DNA from: Aurelia coerulea
Taxonomy: Eukaryota; Cnidaria; Scyphozoa; Semaeostomeae; Ulmaridae
Direction: 5' to 3'
NCBI GenBank assembly: GCA_039566865.1
Contig: CM076949.1
Coordinates: 24,776,501 to 24,840,500, forward strand
Length of the DNA: 64,000 nt
Below are positions 11,801 through 23,800 of the stretch, in pieces. Within the stretch, counting starts at the first letter, position 1. Every line of letters starts with the position of its first letter. The notes beneath the pieces are model-generated. The model was not told the DNA's origin. It saw only the letters and a program-made list of their open reading frames with translations, and did no database searches. Position numbers and translations under genes: made by a program.

Positions 11801-14800
11801 AGCAAGTCTGCAGGCCTTGTGCATACTAACATGGTTTTCATGCTTAAGAATTCTCAGTTTCTTACAGGAAGACAATTTACAGTCTTTCATACGGCTCAAA
11901 AAAATTCTTACCATAATGTGAAGAATTTTAGAAAGTACTTAGGAATTCTTAACAATTCTTGTCATGTTAATGTGTGCAATGCCTGCAATGTAAGACCTAG
12001 AATGAAACTTACAATCCAACTTTCATTCCATGAATTATCTTGCGGAATCATTCCACAGCAAGTTCTCACATGAAATCCAAACTTTGTGACTCCTTGCAAC
12101 CCTTCACTGCCTATCTTTTGCTCATTGGTTGCATTACGGTCCAATAGCTGGCGATTGTGCAGATGCAGCCTATAAAAGAGAGCAATTTTTCTTAAAATGA
12201 ATTGGCAATAAATACAAAATTCAGTTCTTTGATGAATTACTGTAGAAGGATTGATATAAATCTGACTCAATGGCTGTGTACAGTGCAGGCATTTCACATA
12301 TCAAGCATAATAAGTTCAAGTTCAAGCATAATTTTCACATATCAAGCATAATAAGTTAAGTTCAAGCATAATTTTAGGGATACCATCAACCCAATGTGCC
12401 CTACGAACGACGGTATAGAGAATACGGAACACTTCTTGTTGCTTTGCCCTTCCTTTGAGGTTCAACGCCGAAATCTTCTCGTTCGAGTCTTAGCATTACT
12501 ACGACCACTTGGATATGTTAATATTCCAAACGAGGTCTTAACGCAACTTTTATTATATGGTGACAAAGACCTTCCCAATGACGTTAACAAAATATTCTCG
12601 AATTGACTCTGGAATTCATCAAAATAACTGGTCGATTCGATTAGGACCGCATCATATCTAGTCATACCTCATCCAACCACCAAGTATGTCTTCGTAAAGT
12701 GTCTTGTATGTAAAGTTGCGTATGGTTGATTTATTTCTTAGCAGAAATTACGTGTATCTTTATGTAATGGGTGGGTCGGGGGGTGTGTTGCCTGCTCGGG
12801 GAGTCGTGGCGCGGGAGTCACACATCCGATTCGTCTAATTCTTTTTCAAATCCTCGACCGAGGCCTGGACAAAATTTTCGTTTAAGCCTCTTTGACACGT
12901 CGTTTAAAATCTCTATGAAATTGTGCGAATCGGTTGGGTGGCTCTTGGGGTGCGGTTTTGTGGGCGGGTGGTACATCTTTCCTGATTCACCCAGTAGTTT
13001 TTATTTCTTTCTATATTAGTTACCGCGGGGTTGTCATAGTCTATTGCTCCCCGTGGTATTATCGTCCTTGTAGTGTTTCGTAGAGTAATTAGTAGGTAGC
13101 GTCATTAGTAATTCGTCTTGTAAAAAATTTATAATGGAATATAAAAAAAAAAAAAAAAAAATATCAACAAATGGTTTTCCTGTCTATGAATTCTTGTTCA
13201 GAAAAATTTATCACAGTTTTTCAGATGGCTGAAGAATTCTTATCATAATGTAAAGAACTCTTTCAGGGCCCTCGTTGATAACAGCACTTAACGTGTTGAA
13301 GAGGTTACCCTGTATAAACATTGTTATTATTATTATTTATTACTTGCCATGCTGCTTATAAAATTATATACAGTATCTCAGCATTTATTCTAAAATTGGA
13401 AAAAATTAATTGGCATCTTTCCAAATATAGCAATAGATCATCTGTCTTCTGCTGGGTCTGAGAATGTTCACACTCATGCTAGGAATTTAATAGCAGACAT
13501 GGGTCTAACAGATACTAAGCATGAGAAATTTTCTAAATGACATCTCAACATTAAAATGTGATTTGAAATTTCACCTTGCTAGTTGTTCTCCCAATTTGGC
13601 CTGAAATTTTGATAATGATTTCATCTCAATAAATTCCATAATGAATATGCTTTCATGTTTTTCTTCATTAGTTCCAACCTGTTTAAAATGAAAACTTTAC
13701 AATGATATCCTCCTTATTGAGTTATTACATGTGAGGACATTTTATAAACAATACAGTCCATGAAGGCAGGGGTTACAACGCAGTAAGAAGGTGCTGTTAT
13801 GCAGTGGTGTAATCATCTGACTTTGCAGCCACAACAGTCATGTGGACATGGCTCAATCCCAGGTAGAGTGCCACCACTTGAGCGTTATGACAAGTGGTTG
13901 TAGACTCGATCAAGTCACTCCTGCAATCCTAGCGCTTGGTGCTTAAATCTGCAACTTCAACTTCACTTCAGTTAGAGTAGAGTGGAGGGAATGAATTCCA
14001 ATTATAAAGATCAGCATCTAGCCATTGCAGAGAGCCAATTTTCTAAGACTATTTCATTTTTACAGAACCGCTTTTCTCAAAAACTTTGACCAAGAAAAGT
14101 CTTGCCAATTCGGAATCAAAGATACTCTACAAAGCTGAGTCTACAAGCAAAGTTTACTCGTTACATTAATTGATTAATCTGGCTGGCTGCTTTGTACAGT
14201 AGATACTGCGAATCATATGAAACATGGAAAAAGCACCAGGTTACTAATCCAAATCGTTGCTCACCTTTAACGGTGCAGGAACAGTAACAGTATTTGTCTC
14301 CATGATTTTCTTCAAGCTTTCAAATTCTCCTCTAAACATTACTTCACCCTGAAAACAATTGCAAAGTCATGAGGCAGTATGCAGTATGACACTTTTTGAT
14401 GAGATCTTCAGTGTGCAGAGAGAAATTCATTTTGTTCTATATGCCTTTTTTGAATAGCATACTAAAATATCTGGTGTGCAAGTGTCATACTTCGCACATC
14501 TGGTCACGGACCTCATGTGAAATCACTCAATCTCAGTTTTATCTAACATGGATTAAAAGTCAAAATGACAATGAACTGAAATTGCATCTTAATAATAATA
14601 TTTAAGCTATGTATCTTTATATCATAGAGTTAACATAATATTGTGTTGTTTTTCTGTATTAATATCATTTATTTAAAATGTCTTTGTTTTACTTGTAACT
14701 GTATGATTTCATGCCTTAAAGTTTTGAATCACTGTGTGCTTTGATTCTGCTTGATGTTGTTGTTGAGGAAATTGCTTTGCAACGTACTACCTCCAGTCTT

Positions 14801-15222
14801 CGTTTCACCAATTTTTAACCTGAATTGGAAATTTTTTAAACACAAACTCCTGACACAGCAAGATGATTTAACAGAACAGGCTATTATGCTCATTTCATCA
14901 CGCTTGCTTCCTAATCATCTAATTTTAGGCCCAAAAAACAACACAACAAACAAACAGTCATTGAAGTCAGAGGACAGTCTCATCTTTTAGACCCATTTAT
15001 ATTAGATAGGCCTACTTTTTTTATATTTCAACTTGAATTGAAAAGTTACGAAGAGTCAGAGACCTTTTCTTGCTGATACGTTTTGACGAATACGTTTCCA
15101 TTTTCTGTCTGGAACTTTCTTGAGTTACTTATGCAGCCTCCGCCAGTTGCACCAAGATCTTTTACAGAACTGACACCCAAACTTTCTCGAATTATCAGAA
15201 TTATCTCCTTCAGATCCGCCAT
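5838..15222 (-). CDS. FN3K: Fructosamine-3-kinase / ketosamine-3-kinase
   Basis: This enzyme phosphorylates the 3-hydroxyl of fructosamines and ribulosamines on glycated proteins, which destabilises and removes the sugar. It is a cytosolic kinase of the aminoglycoside-phosphotransferase fold. Exons (high to low): 15222-15064, 14348-14265, 13678-13575, 12169-12013, 9743-9690, 8931-8790, 7356-7182, 5916-5838. All junctions keep phase and total 954 bp (317 aa; the vertebrate enzyme is about 309). Visible motifs are the glycine-rich GGGCIS with Cys30, VFVK (ATP lysine), [10 protein letters not shown], the catalytic loop HGDLWSGN (Asp220), the metal-binding VIYDP (Asp237), GMFGGF, and the C-terminal NHWNHFG end. 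The ATG at 15222 was chosen because it gives the family's normal N-terminus. Upstream in-frame codons exist but would add a non-homologous extension. The donor after exon 1 (GTCTCT) is weak but gives the exact family spacing. Confidence 0.95.
6399..6600. repeat. CCTTGTTCCC-rich dispersed repeat
   Basis: This stretch in the last FN3K intron repeats CTTGTTCCC and related words. It is bounded by GAGGCTTTCCCACGGGG and CCCCTAGTAAGGCCTC, which are imperfect inverted ends. No coding signal is seen. Confidence 0.35.
6765..7146. mobile_element. hAT-like MITE with 7-bp target duplication
   Basis: The inverted ends are CAAGGGCGCCTACCTTGTAG and the complement of CAAGGTAGGCACCCTTG, each followed by a CAGTACTGGGA-type block. 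It is flanked by the direct repeat ATCTACA (6758-6764 and 7147-7153). It sits in FN3K intron 7, about 36 bases from the donor of exon 7. A one-ended relative is at about 44560-44645. Confidence 0.75.
7449..7841. mobile_element. TA-flanked MITE with internal C runs
   Basis: The inverted ends CTCTCAAGTACCGAATAA and TTATTCGGTACTTGAGAG are flanked by TA on both sides, as for Tc1/mariner-type insertions. The inside repeats TTCCAACCCCCC and ATTAATT..TTGAAAAAT several times. It lies in FN3K intron 6. Confidence 0.75.
8184..8690. repeat. Dispersed repeat, copy 2 (ACCGGGTGAG family)
   Basis: The block order is the same as at 1455-2065. The 3' part (TTTCTCATAATTTCAGAACAG) reads as a partial inversion of the internal CTGAAATTATGAGAGATTT word, which suggests long inverted ends. 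It lies in FN3K intron 6. Confidence 0.5.
10020..10322. mobile_element. 303-bp CCTGTAC-ended MITE, copy 1
   Basis: It begins CCTGTACAAAAAAACAAGGC and ends GCCTTGTATTTTCGTACAGG. Its interior is packed with CAAGGC/GCCTTG words. An inverted copy lies at 50648-50941. It sits in FN3K intron 4 and has no coding capacity. Confidence 0.8.
10657..10892. mobile_element. 236-bp near-perfect hairpin element
   Basis: Two 115-bp arms (10657-10771 and 10778-10892) enclose a 6-base loop. They differ at only three positions, all transitions. The unit is flanked by a perfect 12-bp direct repeat, TTATAGACTGAA (10645-10656 and 10893-10904), consistent with a target-site duplication. It lies in FN3K intron 4. 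It is a fold-back insertion and could be the source of a long double-stranded RNA. Confidence 0.85.
11440..11700. repeat. Possible retroelement 3' end with CTGAAA tail
   Basis: A non-coding TTGTAT/TAATT-rich stretch ends in a short (GAACTGAAACT) array at about 11665-11697. Such simple tails are common on LINE or SINE 3' ends. No reading frame supports a family. It lies in FN3K intron 4. Confidence 0.25.
12293..12375. repeat. 41-bp tandem duplication
   Basis: The unit beginning CACATATCAAGCATAATAAG occurs at 12295 and again at 12336 with a period of 41 bases. It lies in FN3K intron 3, just before the LINE fragment. Confidence 0.7.
12381..13161 (+). pseudogene. LINE 3' fragment ending in poly(A)
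   Basis: The frame at 12394-12606 encodes a Cys/His cluster of the type found at the C-terminus of LINE polymerases: [17 protein letters not shown] followed by [14 protein letters not shown]-richer 3' untranslated stretch follows, then an A run at 13143-13161. The element is 5'-truncated and antisense to FN3K inside intron 3. The clade cannot be fixed from this short piece. Confidence 0.65.
13791..13965 (+). mobile_element. tRNA-derived SINE
   Basis: It shares GGCTC(A/G)ATCCCAGGTAGAG and CCACCACTTGA with the minus-strand copy at 4810-4937. The pol III A-box-like GTGTAATCATCTGAC precedes the B-box-like GGCTCAATCCC. The 3' side runs into CTTCAACTTCACTTC. It lies in FN3K intron 2. Confidence 0.6.
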
Positions 15223-15460
15223 TTTGTGTCTTGCTTTCAGCTTGGCCTCTTTATGGCTATGACGCAAACGAAGTAGAGGCATGGGCAGCGGCTTCATCAA
15301 TGATGCTTCGCAGCGACGAAATTGCATTGTCATATTTGAGTCTCTTGTCATGCTTCTTTTGCTTCATTTTGCTGCCCTGTTCGGAGCGGGTTTTCTCATC
15401 TGGTTTGTTTCTTTTGTTAGTAATATAGGTTTTTAGGTAGGTCCCAAGTTTTTAAATGTT

Positions 15461-16262
15461 TAGGTTTTTTATAAGAAACTCAAAACTGGCTCAGAAGAAA
15501 CTTGTACTACGATGGCCAAAAATCTCAAACTCTAGGAGTACACTCTTTTTTTTATAAGAATATTGTTTACAAGAATATTCAGGCTCAGAATCATCAAAAT
15601 TTTAAGAATATTATAAGAATATTGCTCAGCCTCAGCTCGCATATTTGTGTCTCATTTTCTAGCAGTTGCCTGTTTTGTGATGTTCATAACATTCTTATTG
15701 TTACAAGTGCTTAAATTTTCTTTCGTTCGACCATTTCTTCATAATAATGATATGACACTTGTTTGAATTATGTTCCCCTGAAACCATACCAGATTTGAAA
15801 AAATAAGAATACTTTAAGAATATGTTAAGGTTCAAAACGAAAAATTACTTAAGAATATTGAGGCTGGAAAAAAATTATAGTATTCTTATAAAAAAAAAAG
15901 AGTGTAATACGTTCACTATGGTTCAAGAGATTCTAAAATTCCATTTCTAGAATAAGAGTCGGTAGATAACGGTTTGAGTGAGAAAGAGAACCTTTGTCGG
16001 TCACACCCTGCGGTTGCATCACAGATTGTTGTTAAAAATGATCCTATTTTCATCAAAAACAAAATAATTCTCATAATTAATCAACACCTAACCACCTGGC
16101 TAATTATGTATACGTTTGGTGCTAATCTCATCAAGTGTCATGACGCAATTTTTGGCCCCGCCCCGATAAATATAAAACTACTACTAAAACACCGAAATTT
16201 TTATGCGAAATAAGAAACTTTCAGTACTAAGTGCTGATTCAAGTTTCTTGTAAAAAAACGTG
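15461..16262. mobile_element. AAGAAACT-family MITE, inverted copy carrying an insertion
   Basis: Outer blocks TATAAGAAACTCAAAAC..TTGTACTACGATGGCCAAAAA and ..TTTCAGTACTAAGTGCTGAT match the 19600 and 59126 copies in reverse. After the 364-bp insertion (15541-15904) is removed, the block TAATACGTTCACT..GATTCTAAAATTCC continues the family sequence. It fills much of the space between FN3K and PPM1D. Confidence 0.7.
15541..15904. mobile_element. TA-flanked MITE nested in an older MITE
   Basis: The inverted ends CACTCTTTTTTTTATAAGAA and TTCTTATAAAAAAAAAAGAGTG are flanked by TA (15539-15540 and 15905-15906). The interior is rich in AAGAATATT. The family is Tc1/mariner-like by target duplication only. 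Confidence 0.8.
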
Positions 16263-16950
16263 CAGAAAATTCGATTCGACCGCAAGTGGCTTGAGCCACT
16301 TTTATGTGCTTATATTCCCTTTACTTCATTTTAGTCAAGGAAATCCTAGCCAAATTCTTATTTTATTTGTTTCCTCTCTTACATTGCTCTGAGAAGGTTC
16401 TTTGAGTATGTATTTGAAAAACTTGCGAAGATTGTTATGGAACCAATCAAAGCATAGCACTATAGTGACTATGCTCAAGATACAAAATCTGATATCAGTA
16501 TTGATTCAAATCTTACTTCCTTGCGAAAAATATGTGCCCACGAAGAGTGGAGTTCCTAAAAATTGCTGTATGTAAAGTCCAGAAAACCTTGAGGAAAACC
16601 TACTGAGATAAGACTAAAACTACCCTGGGTACCATACTCTCTATTCATGTTCGAGAGTCTGGTACCCAAGGTAGACTAAAACCAAATACTAAAAATTTTG
16701 CAAGATTTAGACTTGGAAAATTGCGGGCAAATTGAAAATTACTTCAAAATCTACTTGGAAATCGCGAAAACCTTGGTAAAAAACTGGCATATGGAAGTTT
16801 AAAAATATAAGATATTTAGGGAACGGTCTGAATATTTGAATACAGTATCAGGGAATTGATGAAATTATTGGAAAAGCTCAGACTTTGTCAAATAGACAAA
16901 GCAATAGGTACCAGACTGAGGACCGAGGGTAGAATTCTATCATACACGTA

Positions 16951-17225
16951 CTTTTTTTATTAGAAACTGCTCATAAGAAAAAGAAATTCAACTCTCAGAA
17001 CGCCAAAAAATTAAGAAACTCCAGTACTGGGAAAATATAAGTAAGAAACTATTTATTTTGAGTTTTGATAAAGGAAACCTTGTTTTGAAATGTTCACAAG
17101 GGCACGGGTAGTGAACATGGGGATCCTCTAAGAAACTTGCAAGAAACTTTGAGTACTGAAAATCTGATAATTTTAAGAAACTTTCAGTACTGGCCCAATT
17201 CCTTAGTTTCTTATATGAAAAATAC
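16951..17225. repeat. AAGAAACT-related repeat
   Basis: Repeated words TAAGAAACT and CAGTACTG occur throughout, with TTTTATTAGAAACTGCTCATAAG at one end and TTAGTTTCTTATATGAAAA at the other. It is probably a further member or relative of the AAGAAACT family. The 17226-17812 stretch leading to PPM1D contains CCAATCAAATCGCG twice (17474, 17526), which are CCAAT-like words upstream of the start codon. Confidence 0.45.
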
Positions 17226-17812
17226 ATGTATACTTCGTGGAGAGCCAAAACAAAACTATCTTGTATGATGATGTCATAATGATGCAACAAGACAACAAAA
17301 TTTGCAATAAACAACAACAAACCACCAGGGAGTTTTTTTCCGTCCGAATTACATTTTCGTGGGCAATCAACACACCACGAATTACATCAACGTCACTTGG
17401 GCCCATGGCTTGCTCATACGTGCCCCTCGTTTGCCCGAATAATGGTTCTTGTCCTTGTTATTAAAGTCATCAGCCAATCAAATCGCGCTAAATTGAAATG
17501 TAATATGTTCAGCTTGTCTCCTTGACCAATCAAATCGCGATTTGCAGACACGCAGAAGCAGAAACTCGTGTCCATTCTTCTAAAAGGAGAGAATGGCTTC
17601 GATGAAAGAATCGCCGAAACAATAGAAACATACAAAAGAACAATAAAGCGATAAACCGTTGTCGATTTCATTTCAATCGAAGGTTTCATTCAGCGCGCCT
17701 TATTTATTATCAAACCGTGATCAAGTTTTACGATCACTACCGCCTTTTGCTCCAGAAGAAGTATACAGTTAATTTGAAGGTTTGAGGAAGAGAGAAATAT
17801 CTGCGATATAAA

Positions 17813-20800
17813 ATGGAGGACCAGAACGAACAGATCAAGATGGAGTATCGGTACTCAAAGAGCGACGACCGCGGAACCAGAAAATATATGGAAGACGTTA
17901 TGCACACGACCCACGAAGACTTTCCAGATAAGATTTCCTACTTCGCTGTATTCGATGGACACGGAGGGAAGGAAGCAGCTTCTTATGCTAGAAGCAATCT
18001 TTGGAAAACGCTGAAAGCCGATAAAGGACTGTTGAGCCAAGACCCTGAGATAGTGAAGACCGCCCTACGAAGTGCTTTTTTGAAAACACACAACGATATG
18101 TGGGGTGAAATCGGTAAGAAAAGCAACCTTATATTATATCAAAGTAATACCTTCGATTTTAGTGAATTTTTTTTAGACTAGTCTAGGCCAAAATTTTGAA
18201 AGTTTCGGTTTTTATCTTATGAATTATTCACAGGCCTAATGCGATCAAGGCAAGCCGGGGCATGCCACCTTGAAAACTTCTGAAATGTTTCAGCAGGACA
18301 TCCCCCTTTGTCATAGCGACCGGGATAAAAGAAGCTTATCAAATTGCCACAGGATAAATATGAAATTCTGTGGTTCTCTCCAAAGTCATCTGTTCAACGC
18401 TTTTACCAAAAGACCTTTCATTCTGGAAAAATAATCAAACCACCTTGATAAAACATGTTAGCTTACTGTTAGTTTTCTCTGACCAGTTGTTTTTGTGTTG
18501 TGTTAAAAAGAACCCCCTCCCCAAACCTAACAGAAGCCTGCCTGAAAGAACTGATTCTACTTCATTTTGCTTTGTGTGGGAAGGACATACGCATTAATTA
18601 AGGATACGCTAATTTTTGTAGGGAACAGCTTATAAGTTGTTGGCTGAATTTTCTAAAAGTTATGATACCATGCTACCCCTAGAATGAAAATCTACAGTAA
18701 GAAACTTTTGTGATTTGGAGAGACTTTGGTAGTAAAAGTGCCTTGAAATTTAAGAAACTACCTAATACCAGCCCCAAGGCAAGGGTCAAATCACCCCCTA
18801 AAAGTCATGTCAATCTTTGATAAAATCCTTTAGTTCCATAGAATAATTCTAAAGTTCTTTTGTTCTCACCACACAATCCCATCCAAATTTTGGAGGAAAG
18901 ATTTGCCCCCAAAAATCCAAAAAATATATTTTCATGCCCATGCCCCCAGTTAAAGACCCATTACTGACCAGCAGCCTTGGTGCGCCTTTGGTTTGTTTAC
19001 AACAATAGACTGATAACAACAAGTCCCACCTATCTATCATTCATCAAAGCCAGAATTTTTGAAAAGACAATGGAAAAACAATGGTCTGTTGTTTTTAGAC
19101 AGTGGTTTAAATCAAAAGATAGGGTTTCTTATTTGCTGGTACCAAAGATATACATACTATTGCCACACCCTGTCACTGCCAGGTGTGACGCAAACAGTGT
19201 GACAACTTGGCAGGTATAAATGCCAACTAGGAGCAACAGCTGAGCATGTCAAATCCTCTGAATCCTCTTTCAAGCTAAGGCAGGTGTGTTCTCAAATAGA
19301 AATATTGTCCCTCCCCTCTTTTGTGATTGTTGGGAAATTAATTTGCACATAAGGAAATTTAATGCTTAGCCAGAACAAAACTAAGAGTAATTTCCTCTCT
19401 GATAGATGTCTTTTTGGTTGCAAATATGTTTCTACATGCTTGATATATAGACCAGCCCATGCAAGCCTTAACCTGCCCTACCTTAAAGATGAATATCTCA
19501 CAACATTGCCTTTTATCCACTGGAAATATAGTGCTCTATTGTTGAGTTGTGCCCGGTAACTTTGTAAATTACATAATTGTATGGATACACATTTTTTAGA
19601 AGAAAGTTGGATCAGCACTTAGTACTAAAAGTTTCTTAATTTTGCATGAAAATTTTGGTGTTTTAGTAGTAAAAGTTTCTTAGTTAGTTTCTTATTTTTT
19701 GGGCCCCCTAAAATTGTGTTATGGCTCAAAGTTGAGCCTTCTTAGTGACAAAGGGCTTTCATTTTGCATTGATATTGCCACCACAAATAAGCCATGCACA
19801 TTAAAGCAAAAAGTTACAAGTTTTTTTGCAGTGAAAAGTTGAAAAAAGATGAAGGTTTTGTTAGAGAGACAGAATCTTTTATTTGAATTATTCAGACAGG
19901 CCTATGCTTTACATCAAAGGAGAATTATTTTGTTTAACAAGGCGACTGCAGGATGTGACCAACAAAGGTTCTCCTTCTTACTTGATATTAACAAATGCAA
20001 CACCACACAAACCGTAATCAACTGATTCTTTTATTCTAGAAATGAAATTTTAGAGTTTCCCAATTGTTCTTAACGTAGTACTAGAGTTTCTTAAATGTTT
20101 GGTCATCGTAAATTGGCAGCAAATTCATTTCTTGGAAACTCAGTGTCTGACCACACCTTTTAAGTATTTGACCACACCCTTTACCTCCATGACAAAATTT
20201 CTTGAAATGATACACTATTGTTTAAGGTGCTAAGGTAATGTGCTGTTTAGGTCTGTTTGGGAATCCTTTCAGAGGTTGTCATTCAAGTGCAACTGTGGAG
20301 TGAATAATGATTTTATCCTTAGTGTTAATATCATATAATCTTCAAGTGTTGTTAGTGACTGAAGATTATATTGGCAACCATCAACCATTTTCCTCCGCAG
20401 AGGCTGTTTCTCCTGCTTTTAAGGAGTAAGTTTATTAGACGACAATCAGGCTTCAAATTAGCTTACCTGAAGGCTGTATTACATTTTCCATAAAAATTGA
20501 TAGTTTTAAAGAAAAGGACTTTCAGAGAATTTCAAGTAATCTCCTTGGAAGTAACGGGATTCTGTCTCGAGATGTTGTAACATCTCCTCAAAGGGCCTGA
20601 CTTGTGTGTTCCATATATTTGGTTACTCGATAAAGCGGTTTTTCTGTTGGGCAACCTGAAGGAATGAATCAGATTTAAACCGAACAAAAGAATGCAGTTT
20701 TAATATCTTCATGATATCTTCCTTGGCGTTTGCCAACAATGAGGGCCTTATGAACACAGCTGCGCTCTCAGCGAATTTTCAACCAGAGATATTGAAAACA

Positions 20801-23800
20801 AACATAGCTGACAAATCCTTTTTGTGATTGTGTTTTCAAATCGAATAAGATCACAGCTTTGGAACAGTTTTCCCAATGTGATGGTTCTTTGCCAAAACCA
20901 CATCGATGATAAAAGAACTCCCCACTTCACAGCGCGTGTCGAAACGAAATTTTCTGTGGGCTATTTCTCTAAGCAACGTGTGGTTTTGGTCGGGGACGTG
21001 CCATCGAAGCTTCAAAAACATACCCGTTCCTTATACCAATTTTGCGAAAAAGTATACCCGACTTTATACCAATTTTGCGAAAAAGTATACCCGACCTTAT
21101 ACCAATTTTCCGAAAAAGTATACCAAAATCGTTCTTTAAACCAAAATTGCGAAAATCGATACCGTTCCTTATACCAAAATCGTGAAAATCGATACCGTTC
21201 CTTATACCAAAATCGTGAAAATCGATACCCTTCCCGATGGCACGTCCCCGTATCCCAAATATGTGAAGTACCCCCCCCCGGGGTTTATAACAGGTACCCG
21301 TACAACACTTACGTAGGCAAAATGCGATGGCTGTAAAACCCGCAAAAACTGTGGTGAAAACCCACCAAGGCGAAATCTAAGTCTGATATTTCTGCATGCC
21401 CGCAAAGGACCCTGGGTGACAACTGATCTTCAAGGACGAGCTTCTGCAGAGATTTTGTCTTTCCATGGCAAGTCCAGTCGTTTCCCCGCTACCCAGTAAG
21501 CCCGGGGGGGGGGGTACTCCCATTATAGCCTGACAGGGGGGTCCAGTCAGGGATAAAGAGGGCCAAAGCAAAAATTGTGAAAAGCACCCTCAAATGGTAG
21601 TATCTTTTCACAGAAACCCTCAAATGGTAGTTTGTGGACCTAAAATTGGGCCATTTGGTAGCATCTGGTAGCGAAAATTTTCTGCAGTTTTTCAAAATTT
21701 TCTATTGCAAAAACTGATTGAACAAAGCAAGAAAACTTCACAATTCAATGATAATTATTGCTGCAACGACCATATTGACATGCGGAAGAGCCTACAGAGT
21801 TGAAATCTTATAACTGGCCAGGAATCTTGGAATACCCCCAATTGGTAGTAGGAGTTAACAAATAGGGCCATTTGGTAGCCATTTTGTAAGACCCTCAAAC
21901 CGACTGGACCCCCCTGTTAGGCCATAAAGGGAGTACCCCCCCGGGCGGAGCAAAGTACCATCGGGAAAGTACTCGGCTCGAAAAGCTGATGTTTTTCCAG
22001 TCATGGGAAACGGATGATTTATCATGCCTTTACCTTCCTTTGGCGATATCTCGACGTATGTCCAAATCCAAATATGATGATCTTTTTATGCAACTTTTCC
22101 TCGTCACTTGGTAGATTTCTGAAGCTTGGGTTCTCCCTCACAACCTCCCCTTTTCTGCAGCCATCATGATCCTCACTGGAGTCAAGTATCTCCCTAGCCT
22201 GTGTGCTGCCTCTTCTCCTCTTCGTCTTCCTCCGCAGTGACAGTAGAGACTGCACGCAAGCTGGTCTCTCCCGTGTATGCCTAAAATATCTGCCTCGGGT
22301 ATATTCAGGTTTTTTAGGTTTCAAGTACGTTGGAGTAACTTAGACCAGTTCAGATGCTTTCCCCCGAGAGCCAAAATGACTTGTATTACACTAGAACTAC
22401 AAATACTAGAGGGTGGTAAAGGGTATTTCGTGAAACGCGATCGGCCATATTTTTTTCGTGAAACGTTAAATTGAAAATTTCATTTCCGTGATTCGTGATC
22501 CTCCCCCCCCCCCCCTTACCACCCTCATACTAGAACTATAGGATAAATAGTGTACATTATTTGATTGTAGATAACTGGCCTAAACGGAAGAATGGTATGC
22601 AAAGTACGTCAGGAACAACGGCAACTGTCGCCATACTTCGAGGGAGGAAGTTATATGTGGCACAAGTGGGTGATTCTGGAATCGTGTTAGCCACGAAAAA
22701 TCCAACGACTGGATCCACAGAAGGAACACTGATAACCCCGGAACACAAACCGGACGACCCGGAGGAGGAAAGGAGGTAATGTTTTGTGATTTTATGAACT
22801 TTGTGCTTTGCTTGAGAGGATTTCCAGAAAATAGAAGATTGTGCAAAGATTGCGTCAGGGAATCTTTGTTCCATGACCTGTGTGTCTGCACGAATTCGAT
22901 TGATTTCATTGGTTGATTTCTCATGTGACGCAAAGGATCCTGGTAAAAAGTTTCTTGACGCCATCTTTGTGTTTATCTTAATTGTTTTGATTTGTTAAGC
23001 CTATTTCTTCAGTCCGTCTCTTACCGTTCCCTTTTCGGTAGTTTCTGGCTCCGCTATTCCAACATTCCGGTTTTTCTCCTCTCGCTCTTTTCCCTTTGTT
23101 TCCTTACGAAATACTGGAATGGTGAGTCCGGGATGTGGGAAAGGGATCGGTCAAAGAATAGACTTGGGGCAAGTTGAAAACATCTTTATCGCAGCCGTTT
23201 GTTCCAGTAATCTGTTTTGCCATTTCTTGGAAATCATGATGCTCCTTCAACAATTTTTTTTGTTTAATTGTCACCCAGGGTCCTTAGCGGGCACGCCGTA
23301 ATTTTAGACTGTTTATTGATATCAAATTTGTCCCATGCAGAAAATTTGGATTCTCACTGCAACAGTGGAACTAATAGAAAAGTTTACTTCAGTTGAACTG
23401 TCGTTCCAGTTTGTGGATCTTTTCGTTTCGGCCAAATTTCATTTTCAGACTGTCTGAAATTATAGCGTGCCCGCAAAGGACCTTGGTAGAAAAAATCAAG
23501 AATCTTTGTCTCAGTTTTACTGAATCCGCAAAATAGAAACCACTCTATAAGAAACCTCAGGCTGATTTTTCCGAGAAATTGTGTCCTCATATAAGAGACT
23601 TCTCAGCCTGTTTCTTGGAAGGTTTCCTATAGGAGGATCCCAAAAAATGTTCATATTTAGTAATTTTTGTTAAAAGCAAGTGCTAAATATTTTTTAGAGA
23701 TTTCATGCAAAAGCATCTCCATCTACAGTATACTTGGCATGCATGCTATGATTGACCAAATTTGGAGAGAATGCTACGTAACAAGAACATACTGTTTGAT

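Noticed and set aside
15223..15351. N-terminal extension of FN3K from an upstream ATG
   Set aside because: The extra ~43 residues have no counterpart in the family, and the ATG at 15222 gives the usual length and N-terminus.
21030..21240. CRISPR-like regular repeats
   Set aside because: The units are contiguous and have no unique spacers, the genome is eukaryotic, and the unit set recurs inside a bounded inverted-end element.
20824..21336. 170-codon frame with YQNRENRY repeats
   Set aside because: It is produced by the 33-bp tandem units of a transposable element. The same pattern appears on the opposite strand at 60713-61159.
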